In this document: one piece after another, positions 54,381 to 63,223 of the stretch | How positions within the stretch are numbered: position 1 is the first letter of the stretch | Layout of the letters: every line of letters begins with the position of its first letter | Source: Ignavibacteriales bacterium | Lineage (GTDB): Bacteria; Bacteroidota; Ignavibacteria; Ignavibacteriales; Ignavibacteriaceae | NCBI GenBank assembly: GCA_016707285.1 | Contig: JADJIA010000002.1 | Span: 72,007 to 136,006, forward strand | Reading direction: 5' to 3' | DNA length: 64,000 nt | Made by a program: the position numbers and the translations under genes | Notes under the pieces: generated by a model | The model's database searches: none | What the model saw: only the letters and a program-made list of their open reading frames with translations | Told to the model about the DNA's origin: nothing

Positions 54381-56078
54381 TTACTTTCCGACCACCATCT
54401 TGATAGCCGAGGAGTAATTGCCTGATTCCAGTCTGAAAAAATACACACCGGACGAGAGATCGTTTGCATTAAACCTGACTTCATGATTCCCGGCTGACAT
54501 GTCACCATTTAACAGAGTTGTCACTTCCTTACCCAAAACATCATAGACAACTCCCTTTGTGTATCCTGCAACGGGTAAAGCAAAACGGATAACAGTCTCG
54601 GGGTTAAAAGGATTGGGGTAGTTCTGGGAAAGGGAAAAATGTGATGGAACAGAACCTGTGAATTCTTCAATTCCGAGGGGAACATCTGTCGTACCAAGTT
54701 GAACACGATTTAAAATCGTGTCATAAGCAGCCTGTGTCACCGTAATCGAATTAAACTGGTCAGTTCCTCTTCCGATGATTATACCCGTATGAAAAGTAGC
54801 TGTGTTTCCTGCGGGAAGATCAAATTTACCCGAAGAAACGATGGTTCTTTTGTCAGCAAGATGGTTATCTATCCAGCCGGTATTGGTTACAGGATCGCCG
54901 GAATAAATCAAACTGTTATCAATTGTTGCACAAGGGATGCCTCCTCTTACTTCACCCCATTGCCAGTTGCAAGGATCCATTGGAACACCCGAGGTTTTTT
55001 TGCCTTCCATATAGTTGCGGAGCTGGCCGGAAGTAAGGAAATCTCCCTGTGTTGGATGTGAGTTAAGGAACATGATGCTGCCAGTAACTCCTGTGTTTTT
55101 AGCACCCGGAACATATTGTTTCATGAAGGGTTTACCAAAATGAAGCACAGCACTATCGAGCGGAATATCTGTTCCCGGGTCGTAGATACCATTATTGTTG
55201 TTATCAGTGAAGGTTTCACCCGGTATGAAGACGGGAGTTCCAAGAAGGAATGAATGGAAGACAGCAGGAGGATTATTTCCGAATCTGAAATCTGCTGTCC
55301 GGTTATAGTAGTATGCTGAATTCCTCACCACATCGGTTCCAACCAAATCATCATCAGGATCACCGAGATCGGTATCCGAATACATTCCAAAGATCATGTC
55401 TTGAAGGTTTTGTGAGACACCACCGGTGTTTTTTACCTCATATCTGAAGAAAACAGCGTCTTTAATTTGAGGGATATCAGAGTGAGGGAAAGCATAAACG
55501 GTTTGCATGACTTCAATACCGAGCGGTAATACATTCTTGAATTTTCTAACCGAAGTATCTACCGCGTCGTTATAGATGCACCAGACTGAAACCTCACCCA
55601 TTATCTCCGGCATATCTTCTGTTAAATCCCAGGAACCGTTGCTGTTCAAATCGACGGGATTATAAAAACCGTCGTTGTCACCGTCCCAAAAACGGGCACC
55701 TGATGCGACTGCGTCACGCCAGTTCTGCCAACTGTCACCAAATGGGGGATCGTTAAGTGAAACGACAAAAAGTCTGTTTTTTGGATCATCGGGAGCAGAG
55801 CCGGCCTTTCCTGGTTGGAAATCCAACATTCTTGCTGCGGACATCACCCCGTTCGCCCAGGGATTTGAACCATTAAAGCCTGAAAGTGCAAAGCCATTTG
55901 AATAAATTGTGGAAATGCCATCGAACTTTAGACCTGAACTGTTATTCACCGTAACATCTGAAATTACACCCCTGTTGTCAAATGGGACTTTTATCCTGCC
56001 CGTATTAATTTCCCAGACAGTTTGACTTAACCCGATGTGGGTAAGACAACAAAAAACAATAATTAACCAAATTTTCAT
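54381..56078 (-). CDS. Secreted T9SS protein with Asp-rich (EF-like) motif
   Basis: 565 aa with signal peptide (MKIWLIIVFCCLTHIGLSQT). DNDGFYNPVDLNSNGSWDLT is a Ca2+-binding-like Asp repeat, and FTDNNNNGIYDPGTDIPLDS is another. The body is like the 39590 protein (FFRYEVKNTGGVSQNLQDMI; FGMYSDTDLGDPDDDLVGTD). T9SS tail (SQNYPNPFNPETVIRFALP). Function not recognised. Its 3' end was duplicated to 56233-56411. Convergent with the glucan cluster. Confidence 0.82.
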   Translation of the reverse strand: MKIWLIIVFCCLTHIGLSQTVWEINTGRIKVPFDNRGVISDVTVNNSSGLKFDGISTIYSNGFALSGFNGSNPWANGVMSAARMLDFQPGKAGSAPDDPKNRLFVVSLNDPPFGDSWQNWRDAVASGARFWDGDNDGFYNPVDLNSNGSWDLTEDMPEIMGEVSVWCIYNDAVDTSVRKFKNVLPLGIEVMQTVYAFPHSDIPQIKDAVFFRYEVKNTGGVSQNLQDMIFGMYSDTDLGDPDDDLVGTDVVRNSAYYYNRTADFRFGNNPPAVFHSFLLGTPVFIPGETFTDNNNNGIYDPGTDIPLDSAVLHFGKPFMKQYVPGAKNTGVTGSIMFLNSHPTQGDFLTSGQLRNYMEGKKTSGVPMDPCNWQWGEVRGGIPCATIDNSLIYSGDPVTNTGWIDNHLADKRTIVSSGKFDLPAGNTATFHTGIIIGRGTDQFNSITVTQAAYDTILNRVQLGTTDVPLGIEEFTGSVPSHFSLSQNYPNPFNPETVIRFALPVAGYTKGVVYDVLGKEVTTLLNGDMSAGNHEVRFNANDLSSGVYFFRLESGNYSSAIKMVVGK

Positions 56079-56286
56079 AAATTCCTCAAACTGTAAAATA
56101 ATGTGGCTTTATGTTATCAATTTTTATTATCAAAGTCAAGGGTTTTTTTTTTGCCCTAAACCAAGTAAGCTAAAGTCCAAAAGAATGATTCCTGCTTGCG
56201 TAATTCTGTTTCAACTTCATATTTCCAATATTAGAAATTCTGAAGTTCATATTCCTTCAGCCAGGTGGGACTAAATTAACTGTTGC

Positions 56287-56411
56287 TTATTTTCCCACCA
56301 CCATCTTGATAGCCGAGGAGAAATTGCCTGATTCGAGTCTGAAAAAATACACACCGGACGAGAGATCAATTGCATTAAACCTGACTTCATGATTCCCGGC
56401 TGACATGTCAC
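56287..56411 (-). pseudogene. Orphan copy of a T9SS sorting-domain 3' end
   Basis: Encodes DMSAGNHEVRFNAIDLSSGV followed by YFFRLESGNFSSAIKMVVGK and a stop, nearly identical to the last 40 codons of the 54381 gene, without start or upstream coding. The homology continues into the 3' flank (56233-56286 against 54327-54380), so the duplicated block is about 180 bp. The remainder of 56079-56568 is AT-rich, with no other gene recognised. Confidence 0.9.
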
Positions 56412-56568
56412 TAAAATTGTGAACAAAAATCGATAATCCCGGCACTGTCAAGCCTCCCTTTTTTTGTAAAATGACTCATTTGAGCTATTGAATTTGGTAT
56501 TCAGTTTTTATAAATTAGTGAAAATTATATTTTTGATTTACACATTTTATAATTGTTTGACCTGCCAA

Positions 56569-57471
56569 ATGAAAAGATTTTTGTTATTCATATTCATGTG
56601 TGCATCAGTTGCTGTTTTTCCTCAAGGGAAAAGTGACCGGTTAAATTCCACCATTTTTTATGTGCTCGTGGCTGATGTTACTTTTAACAAACCAAATTAT
56701 CATCTATTGATCAATCCCGCAAAGATCAAATCTGCAAAAATCAAGAAGATGGAAGTGATCCAAAGTCTGGACTACATATCCGATCCCTCATTGCCTGATA
56801 TCAAAGGAATTGAAAGTATCGACAGGAGGGAGATAGTTGAGTATGACAAAAACGGTAACCCAATTAAATTCTCTAACTACTCATACTCATGGGATGGATT
56901 TCTGTTGGATTATACAATCAGTTACGGTCAGGATGGTTTAATCTCAGGAGTCTCAATGACTTCACAAGACACAACCAAAAAAATGATCAATTACTCCGGA
57001 AAATATATGTTTGCGGTTAATGCAGGCAAACTCTCGACCATAACATACGAGGATGATCCACAATTTAAAGGAATGGGTCTGCCAAATTCCTACAACTTTG
57101 TTTACCGTAGTGACGGATCCCTTGAAAAGATAACTGCGGGAGTTGATGCTCATGATTTTATTACTTGTGATGAAAAAGGGAGGGTTGCAACTCTATTGCT
57201 TGGCTCAAAAAAAATCCGGTATCATTACGATAAAAACGGCGTAATCACAAAAGAATCTGTAGAAGATGAATATGGCGACAAATGGGAGATGACTTATAAG
57301 TATGACTCAAAAGAGAATCTCCTCTCGGTGAAATCGAACAAAGATGCATTCATATTTGAGGAAATGACCTATTCACTCGCCAAAGACGGCTTTCCTTCAA
57401 AAGCGAAGCTTTTATACGATACAAAAAGCAGTCGCCGGGGGGTGAATTTCGAGTTTAAATACTCTAAATAA
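56569..57471 (+). CDS. Secreted YD/RHS-like repeat protein (paralog family member 3)
   Basis: 300 aa from ATG 56569 (signal peptide MKRFLLFIFMCASVAVFPQG; the TTG-started extension from 56488 is unlikely). Short YD-like units: VEYDKNGNPIKFSNYSYS, ISYGQDGLISGVSMT, FTYR-like YNFVYRSDGSLEKI, YHYDKNGVITKESV, YKYDSKENLLSV. Tandem with the 57507 gene. Same layout as the pair at 14736-16426. No enzyme motif. Confidence 0.75.
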   Translation: MKRFLLFIFMCASVAVFPQGKSDRLNSTIFYVLVADVTFNKPNYHLLINPAKIKSAKIKKMEVIQSLDYISDPSLPDIKGIESIDRREIVEYDKNGNPIKFSNYSYSWDGFLLDYTISYGQDGLISGVSMTSQDTTKKMINYSGKYMFAVNAGKLSTITYEDDPQFKGMGLPNSYNFVYRSDGSLEKITAGVDAHDFITCDEKGRVATLLLGSKKIRYHYDKNGVITKESVEDEYGDKWEMTYKYDSKENLLSVKSNKDAFIFEEMTYSLAKDGFPSKAKLLYDTKSSRRGVNFEFKYSK

Positions 57472-57506
57472 CTCGGTCATCAGTAAATATTAAAAATGGT
57501 GCATCA

Positions 57507-58421
57507 ATGAAACTAAAAACAGCACTTTTCATTACGATATCATCGCTCTCGATTTTCGCCCAGAGCCAAACAGCCTGGTTAAATGCGAACCTCTTTTACG
57601 CTCTTCAGGTGCGGGTAACCAACAGGTATTTGCACTATCATACACCGGTGGATTTTCAGAAATATAATTTAGAGAAGATAAAAAGCTTTGAGGAAATATC
57701 GGGTCGCGCTAACACCGATGAAAACAGTAATTTCGACAAAAGCCTAACCGGTATTCATTATTTCTACAATCGCAGGATCATTGATTTCGATCAGAACGGT
57801 AACCCGGTAAAATTTTTCTATTTCTACTATGACCGGGATGAGGGGAAGACAACATTTTATGAAATGACTTTTTTATACGATGGATCTGGGTTGATGTCAG
57901 GGGCAACTATTTACCTCAAAGATACAACCGGAAAGGTTGACTGGGGACGGGAACTCCTCTTTACCATCAATGCCGACAAGGTTACGACGATCAGGTCTAA
58001 GAATATCATGACAGTGCCTGACTGGCTTCCCGATGTTAATTACCAGGTGATTTACAGAAAAAACGGGTCTATTGAGCAGATTACCGATTCAGGCCATCCC
58101 CTCTCCTTCAGTTTTGATGAAAAGGACCGGATGATTTCCATGAGTCTTATTCCCTCTGTTTACTCTTATGCATTCACAAAAGAGGGGAAAATTGCCACAA
58201 TAACAGAGACACCGATGTTTGAAGATCCCATTACAACAAAGTTTAATTATGATAAAAATGGGGCTTTGCTTTCTGCCGGTTGGGGAGATCAGAATATATC
58301 AAAAATAATTGATTACCGGAACGGACCCGACGGACTGCCTCTTACCGCCCGGGAAGTTATCATGATGAGTGGTTATATAGAAGATATCACGAATTACGAG
58401 TACCGTTACACAAAATGGTAA
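57507..58421 (+). CDS. Secreted YD/RHS-like repeat protein (paralog family member 4)
   Basis: 304 aa with signal peptide (MKLKTALFITISSLSIFAQS). The opening NANLFYALQVRV parallels NSTIFYVLVADV of the 56569 protein, and IIDFDQNGNPVKFFYFYYDR parallels VEYDKNGNPIKFSNYSYS, so the two are tandem duplicates. Other units: FNYDKNGALLSAGW, NYQVIYRKNGSIEQI. Followed by a bidirectional terminator. Function unknown. Confidence 0.75.
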   Translation: MKLKTALFITISSLSIFAQSQTAWLNANLFYALQVRVTNRYLHYHTPVDFQKYNLEKIKSFEEISGRANTDENSNFDKSLTGIHYFYNRRIIDFDQNGNPVKFFYFYYDRDEGKTTFYEMTFLYDGSGLMSGATIYLKDTTGKVDWGRELLFTINADKVTTIRSKNIMTVPDWLPDVNYQVIYRKNGSIEQITDSGHPLSFSFDEKDRMISMSLIPSVYSYAFTKEGKIATITETPMFEDPITTKFNYDKNGALLSAGWGDQNISKIIDYRNGPDGLPLTAREVIMMSGYIEDITNYEYRYTKW

Positions 58422-58427
58422 AAAAAA

Positions 58428-58448
58428 GGCTGCCAATTTTTGGCAGCC
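58428..58448. terminator. Bidirectional rho-independent terminator
   Basis: GGCTGCC, loop AATTTTT, GGCAGCC, with A7 on the left and T5 on the right, so it serves both the rightward paralog gene and the leftward YceI gene. Same stem as 54264-54283. Confidence 0.88.
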
Positions 58449-58474
58449 TTTTTAATTTTGATCCCGACGGTTTA

Positions 58475-59020
58475 TTAGCTTTTTACCAACTGAACTTCGC
58501 ACAACAGTTTAACATCTTCGCCAACAAGAACTCCACCTGTTTCGAGGGCGGCATTCCAGGTTAGACCAAAATCTTTTCTGTTGATTTTTCCGGCGAGTGA
58601 AAATCCTGCTTTGGTGTTACCCCATGGATCCTTCATCAAACCGCTGTATTCAGCATCAAGAGTAATCTTTTTTGTTACATCTTTAATTGTGAAGTCGCCA
58701 GATACCTTAAAGTTGTTATCATCAACTTTTTCAATTTCTGATGAAACGAATGAGAGTTTGGCGAAATTATCGACATCAAAAAAATCGGCACTTCTGAGGT
58801 GATTGTCTCTATCGGTGTTGTTTGTGTCGATTGAATTTACATCCGCAATAAAGCTAATGTTTGAAGATTCAAATTTGTCATCCTCGTTTACAACTGTTGC
58901 TTCAAATGATTTAAATTTTCCGGAGACATTTGTAAACATCATATGTTTTACTTTGAATCCGATTTCTGAGTGTGTTGGGTCGATTGACCAGTTTGTTTTT
59001 GCCATTTTATTGTTCTCCAT
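58475..59020 (-). CDS. YceI-family lipid-binding-like protein
   Basis: 181 aa, YceI-like lipocalin-type barrel: NWSIDPTHSEIGFKVKHMMF, IDTNNTDRDNHLRSADFFDV, FTIKDVTKKITLDAEY, NRKDFGLTWNAALETGGVLV. No signal peptide, so probably cytoplasmic, whereas E. coli YceI is periplasmic. Family members bind isoprenoid-type ligands. The downstream half of a leftward pair with pirin (17 bp gap). Confidence 0.95.
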   Translation of the reverse strand: MENNKMAKTNWSIDPTHSEIGFKVKHMMFTNVSGKFKSFEATVVNEDDKFESSNISFIADVNSIDTNNTDRDNHLRSADFFDVDNFAKLSFVSSEIEKVDDNNFKVSGDFTIKDVTKKITLDAEYSGLMKDPWGNTKAGFSLAGKINRKDFGLTWNAALETGGVLVGEDVKLLCEVQLVKS

Positions 59021-59037
59021 TATTTGATTTTAAAAAA

Positions 59038-59754
59038 TTAAACATTCATTGGTACTTCCATCAACAAGAGGGAAGTGTTTGATTCTGCTGTAAAAGAAAC
59101 TTTATCTGTATCCCATAATCCAAGTCCATCACGAGTTGATAGTTCTTGTCCATCAACTATAACATCACCTTCGAGTACAAAAACATATAAACCGTTTTCG
59201 GGAGATTTTAATTCATAATCAAGGGCTATCCCTTTGTCAAGATCGGACATATGGAACCATGCATTTTGATTTATCCATACTCCGTCATCTTCCGAAGAAG
59301 GTGAAAGTATCTGTTGAAAACGATTTTTCCTGTCTTCGGTATTAAGAGTTATCTGGTCATACCGGGGTGTAACACCTCTCCTGTTAGGGAAAACCCAAAT
59401 TTGAAGAAATTTTACGGGACTGTCATCATTTTTGTTGTATTCGCTGTGTTTAATACCCGTTCCGGCACTCATCACTTGAATATCACCATGTCTGATAACT
59501 GTAGTATTGCCCATGCTGTCTTTGTGTTCAAGATCGCCCTCGAGAGGGATCGAAATGATTTCCATATTGTCATGTGGGTGGGTGCCAAAACCCATACCGG
59601 GGGCAACAATATCATCGTTGATGACCCGGATGGCTCCGAAGTGCATTCTTTCCGGATCGTAATAATTTGCAAAACTAAATGTGTGTCTGCTTTTTAACCA
59701 GCCATGGTTTGCATCTCCTCTGGTGGAAGCTCTGTGCAATACTGTCTGTGTCAT
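59038..59754 (-). CDS. Pirin-family protein
   Basis: 238 aa bicupin. N-cupin metal-site motif: HTFSFANYYDPERMHFGAIR then GMGFGTHPHDNMEIISIPLE and HGDIQVMSAGTGIKHSEYN, which carry the His/His/His/Glu ligands. C-cupin: LYVFVLEGDVIVDGQELST. Some pirins are quercetin dioxygenases, others redox-linked regulators; which applies is unknown. Pairing with YceI is common in Bacteroidetes-group genomes. Confidence 0.93.
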   Translation of the reverse strand: MTQTVLHRASTRGDANHGWLKSRHTFSFANYYDPERMHFGAIRVINDDIVAPGMGFGTHPHDNMEIISIPLEGDLEHKDSMGNTTVIRHGDIQVMSAGTGIKHSEYNKNDDSPVKFLQIWVFPNRRGVTPRYDQITLNTEDRKNRFQQILSPSSEDDGVWINQNAWFHMSDLDKGIALDYELKSPENGLYVFVLEGDVIVDGQELSTRDGLGLWDTDKVSFTAESNTSLLLMEVPMNV

Positions 59755-59862
59755 GATTTTGTGTCCGTTTTTTTTCTAAATTTACTATACAAATTTACCA
59801 TGCAGACAACCCCCGTTCCAATGCACCAGATTATGCAAAAAGAATAATCTAGATTAAGAGAA

Positions 59863-59950
59863 TAGTTCCACGGATTCCACGGATTTAACACGGATTTTCA
59901 CAGAGAGGGGGACGCAGATACACGCAGATTAGACGGATTTTCGCAGAGGA
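59863..59950. repeat. Dispersed CACGGAT repeat, copy 3
   Basis: TAGTTCCACGGATTCCACGG, then ACACGGATTTTCACAGAGAG and ACGCAGATACACGCAGATTA. Same modules as copies 1, 2 and 4. It lies between pirin and the Crp-type gene. Confidence 0.85.
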
Positions 59951-60026
59951 ATATCGTAAGTGATAGGAGCGACAATCGTCCCCGATTGTCATCTGCAAAA
60001 TGAAATAATACAGAAAAACGGGGAGA

Positions 60027-60626
60027 TTACTTTTTTCGGAGGGATTCGTTTCTGACTTTGGAGAGGAATTCGGGGGTGATGCCGAGGAATTGTGCTATTT
60101 GTTTTTGGGGGAGGGTATTAATCAGAGTGGGATAGACCTGACAAAATTTTCCATATCGTTCTTTGGCTGTAAGGCTCATGTTGTCTAAAAGTCGTCGATG
60201 ACTGTTGACGAGGGAATTTTCGGTAATGATTCTGAAATATCTCTCAAGGGTTGGAACTTCATCAAAAAGATCAAGTTGATCCACTCGTGTAAGAAGTAAA
60301 ACTTCAGAGTCTTCCACAGCGTTGATGTTCAGATAACTCTCTTTTTGAGAAATAAAACTGTACATATCAGTTATCCACCAGTTGGCAGGAGCGAATTGTA
60401 GAATATGTTCAAAGCCGTTTTCATCGATGGAATATGAACGGAGACAGCCCGATACCACAAATGCAGCAGACTTCGCAATTTGACCCTCATGAAGATAAAA
60501 CTGTTTCCGTTTAATCACTTTTCGGGTTAATCTCGAAAAAATCTTCTCTTCATCTGCAGGCGAAAGTTCAGTATGCCTCTTGATTCCTTCAAAAAGTTTT
60601 TCCGCTTTTTCTTTCATCTCTTCCAT
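60027..60626 (-). CDS. Crp/Fnr-family transcriptional regulator
   Basis: 199 aa. Cyclic-nucleotide-binding-like domain (FYLHEGQIAKSAAFVVSGCL; RSYSIDENGFEHILQFAPAN; WWITDMYSF) and a short C-terminal HTH (LPQKQIAQFLGITPEFLSKV). No Cys cluster for Fe-S binding, so not an Fnr-type oxygen sensor. This short form is a frequent Bacteroidetes regulator near YceI and pirin genes. The ligand is unknown. Confidence 0.9.
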   Translation of the reverse strand: MEEMKEKAEKLFEGIKRHTELSPADEEKIFSRLTRKVIKRKQFYLHEGQIAKSAAFVVSGCLRSYSIDENGFEHILQFAPANWWITDMYSFISQKESYLNINAVEDSEVLLLTRVDQLDLFDEVPTLERYFRIITENSLVNSHRRLLDNMSLTAKERYGKFCQVYPTLINTLPQKQIAQFLGITPEFLSKVRNESLRKK

Positions 60627-60745
60627 ACAAACTCTTTATTTACTTAACTGACAAAGATGCGGAAAATTGTAAAATAAACAATGGGAAACAAAGGTGATTT
60701 CTTTTTATTTTTGACAAACATTTAAATTATTATTCAGAGATCATC

Positions 60746-61777
60746 ATGTTTGAAAAATTAAACCGCCTCCATTTTGCAAATCTTCCCACACCCCTTGAAC
60801 CTGCGGAAAAACTTGCTGCCCATCTTGGACTAAAATCATTTCTATTTAAAAGGGACGACCTGACAGGTCTTGCGATGGGGGGTAACAAAGCCCGGAAACT
60901 TGAATTTGAACTCGCGGGGGTTGTTGCCGGTGGGTATGATACAATAATTACAGTTGGAGGTCAACAGTCGAACCACGCAAGGATGACCGCAGCTGCATGC
61001 CGAAAACTTGGAATTGATATCAAACTGGTTCTTGGAGGCAAAGATTTTACCGAGTTTAAGGGGAATTTGCTTCTTGATACTCTTTTTGGGGCTGATATCA
61101 GATATATTTCCGGAAGTGATGAGGATGAAGACCTTGAGGCACTTCAGAAAAAATGGTTTGATGAATTAAAAGTCGAAGGGAAAAAACCTTATGCACTTCC
61201 TTTGGGAGGTTCAACTCCGCTTGGAACACTTGGATATGTAAAAGCCATGGAAGAGTTGAAGAGCCAACTTCCGGATGACAAAGTGCAGATATTTTGTCCC
61301 GTGGGATCGTGTGGAACTCTCGCCGGAGCGGTTTTGGGCGCAGCCCTCTTTTTACCAAATGCGAAGGTGTATGGAATAAGTGTTTCCCGGACAAAAGAGG
61401 ACATTTATAAAAGGACAAGGGAATTAATCAGAGAGAGTGCCAAATTGATCGATGTCGATCCTGATCTCTCAAAAACAGAGTTTTTTGTTTATGACTGTTA
61501 CCATGAAGAGTATGCAAAACATATCAAAATTGCGATGGATGCCGGGGAAGTTTGTGCGAGACTTGAAGGGATGATAGTTGATCAGGTTTATACGGGGAAG
61601 GCAATGGCAGGGCTTTTTGATCTTGCTTTAACCGGTGTCCTAAACAAAGAAGAGCCTGTGATTTTCCTCCACACGGGTGGAATGCCCGAGGTGTTTTCCG
61701 ATACATTAAAGTTTGGAGAGTATAAAAAATGCAGAAAATACAGTGTTGAAGAGGTTCAGGAGATGAAAAACCAATGA
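60746..61777 (+). CDS. PLP-dependent D-cysteine desulfhydrase / ACC deaminase family enzyme
   Basis: 343 aa, full-length fold-type II PLP enzyme. PLP Lys is in RDDLTGLAMGGNKARKLEFE; VGGQQSNHARMTAAACRKLG forms the next segment and CPVGSCGTLAGAVLGAALFL the phosphate-binding loop. VYGISVSRTKEDIYKRTREL follows. Homologs split D-cysteine to pyruvate, H2S and ammonia, or deaminate ACC; the two cannot be separated from this sequence by eye. Overlaps the next gene by 4 bp (ATGA). Confidence 0.92.
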   Translation: MFEKLNRLHFANLPTPLEPAEKLAAHLGLKSFLFKRDDLTGLAMGGNKARKLEFELAGVVAGGYDTIITVGGQQSNHARMTAAACRKLGIDIKLVLGGKDFTEFKGNLLLDTLFGADIRYISGSDEDEDLEALQKKWFDELKVEGKKPYALPLGGSTPLGTLGYVKAMEELKSQLPDDKVQIFCPVGSCGTLAGAVLGAALFLPNAKVYGISVSRTKEDIYKRTRELIRESAKLIDVDPDLSKTEFFVYDCYHEEYAKHIKIAMDAGEVCARLEGMIVDQVYTGKAMAGLFDLALTGVLNKEEPVIFLHTGGMPEVFSDTLKFGEYKKCRKYSVEEVQEMKNQ

Positions 61778-62883
61778 AATTGAAATATCCTGAATTCCGC
61801 AAAATTCTATTTATTGTTACTGTTCTATGGGTTGGTGGCTTTGTTGTCAAGGGACAGGATATCAAATCCACAGACGAGATAATCGCCAAAGTTGACAGTA
61901 TGATCCCGGAACTCCAGGTAAAGTTTAATGTTCCCGGGGTTTCTTATGTTATCCTCAGAGATTATGAGATGGTATATTCCCGTGGTTTTGGAGTAAAGGA
62001 TGTACGAACAAATGAACCCGTTACAGATGAGACGATGTTTGAAGCCTGCTCCATGACAAAACCGGTGTTTGCGTATCTTGCTATGAAACAGGTGGAGTCC
62101 GGGAATCTTCGACTTGATTCACCTGTCTGGACAATTTATGACGATCCCGCATTCCAGGGGCAGGAACTCAGAAAAAAGATCACAGCAAGAATGTTGCTTT
62201 CCCACACTTCGGGCTTGCCAAACTGGAGACCGGGGGAAGATGAAGAAAACGGTTATCTGCCCATTGAGTTTGAACCGGGATCTAAATTTAGTTACTCAGG
62301 TGAAGGGATGTATTACCTGCAAAAAGTTGTGGAGAAAATTACAGGTAAATCGCTGGAAGTATTGGCTAAAGAGACTCTTTTTGAACGAAACTTAATGAAA
62401 AACTCAAGTTTTGTATATTCTCCGGAGTTTGAGGAGAGATTGGCCGCAGGCCACGATACTCTCGGAAAATTCAACAGAAAAACTTCATATTCAAGAGCCA
62501 ACGCCGGTTATTCATTCTATTGTTCGGCGATCGACTATGCTTTGTTTTTGCTCGATGTTATGGCACTCGACCGTCCCGGCGGAGAAGCCCTCTCAGCAGA
62601 ATTTATAGATCAGATGCTCACGCCACAAATAAAAGTTACTACCCGGGACCCCCAGATTCGACCGGAAAAATCAACCGGGATTGATATTTTTCGCGGACTC
62701 GGCTGGGTGATTGATTCAACTCTTGAGGGAGATATCTGCTACCACAGTGGCGCCAATGGTTCGGGTTTTAAATGTTACAGCCAAATTAACCGGAAGAAGG
62801 GCTCCGGAATTGTGATCATGACCAACGGCGCCGGCGGCTTGGGAGTTTGGGATGCGATTGTGCGTGCGGTGGGGGATCTTTAG
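61774..62883 (+). CDS. Class-C beta-lactamase-like serine hydrolase
   Basis: 369 aa with an N-terminal signal segment (FRKILFIVTVLWVGGFVVKG). Ser93-x-x-Lys96 (ACSMTKPVF), Tyr174-Ser-Gly (FSYSGEGMYYL) and the third-motif segment HSGANGSGF place it in the Beta-lactamase (PF00144) family, which includes D-alanyl-D-amino-acid peptidases and esterases. Translationally coupled to the PLP enzyme. The D-amino-acid theme of both genes may be a functional link (inference). Confidence 0.92.
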   Translation: MKLKYPEFRKILFIVTVLWVGGFVVKGQDIKSTDEIIAKVDSMIPELQVKFNVPGVSYVILRDYEMVYSRGFGVKDVRTNEPVTDETMFEACSMTKPVFAYLAMKQVESGNLRLDSPVWTIYDDPAFQGQELRKKITARMLLSHTSGLPNWRPGEDEENGYLPIEFEPGSKFSYSGEGMYYLQKVVEKITGKSLEVLAKETLFERNLMKNSSFVYSPEFEERLAAGHDTLGKFNRKTSYSRANAGYSFYCSAIDYALFLLDVMALDRPGGEALSAEFIDQMLTPQIKVTTRDPQIRPEKSTGIDIFRGLGWVIDSTLEGDICYHSGANGSGFKCYSQINRKKGSGIVIMTNGAGGLGVWDAIVRAVGDL

Positions 62884-62885
62884 AA

Positions 62886-63079
62886 AATCCAATAATCCAA
62901 TAATGCAGTAATGCAGTAATGGGGATAGTTACGCGGATTCCACGGATTATCACAGATTTACACGGAAGAAGGGGACGCAGATCCGCTACGTCGGACAGGT
63001 ACACGCAGATTAGACAGATTTACACGGTAGAGGGATAGTTCCACGGATGACACGGATTGAGCACGGATTTTCACGGATG
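62886..63079. repeat. 8-bp units followed by dispersed CACGGAT repeat, copy 4
   Basis: 62886-62920 has AATCCAAT x2 and AATGCAGT x2 (8-bp period). 62925-63079 holds two CACGGAT-type modules (GTTACGCGGATTCCACGGAT; GTTCCACGGATGACACGGAT, GCACGGATTTTCACGGATG) separated by ACGCAGAT ... ACACGCAGATTAGACAG. An 18-bp insertion, CCGCTACGTCGGACAGGT, splits the ACGCAGAT / ACACGCAGATT pair relative to the other copies. Confidence 0.85.
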
Positions 63080-63093
63080 TTTTTTGTAATTTT

Positions 63094-63171
63094 AAGTTCT
63101 CAAGTTCTCAAGTTCTCAAGTTCTCAAGTTCTCAAGTTCTCAAGTTCTCAAGTTCTCAAGTTTCTCAAGTT
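63094..63171. repeat. Tandem array of the 8-bp unit AAGTTCTC
   Basis: Eight perfect copies of AAGTTCTC (63094-63157), one 9-bp variant (AAGTTTCTC) and a partial copy. Located 53 bp before the start of the small secreted protein gene. Confidence 0.97.
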
Positions 63172-63223
63172 GCGTATCTACCACAATAATTGTACATTTA
63201 GGTAATTAATCTCAGGTATTTTT

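Noticed and set aside
56113..56135. Third copy of the activator box (two TTATCAA half sites)
   Set aside because: Half sites are direct, not palindromic, and no sigma54-type promoter lies downstream.
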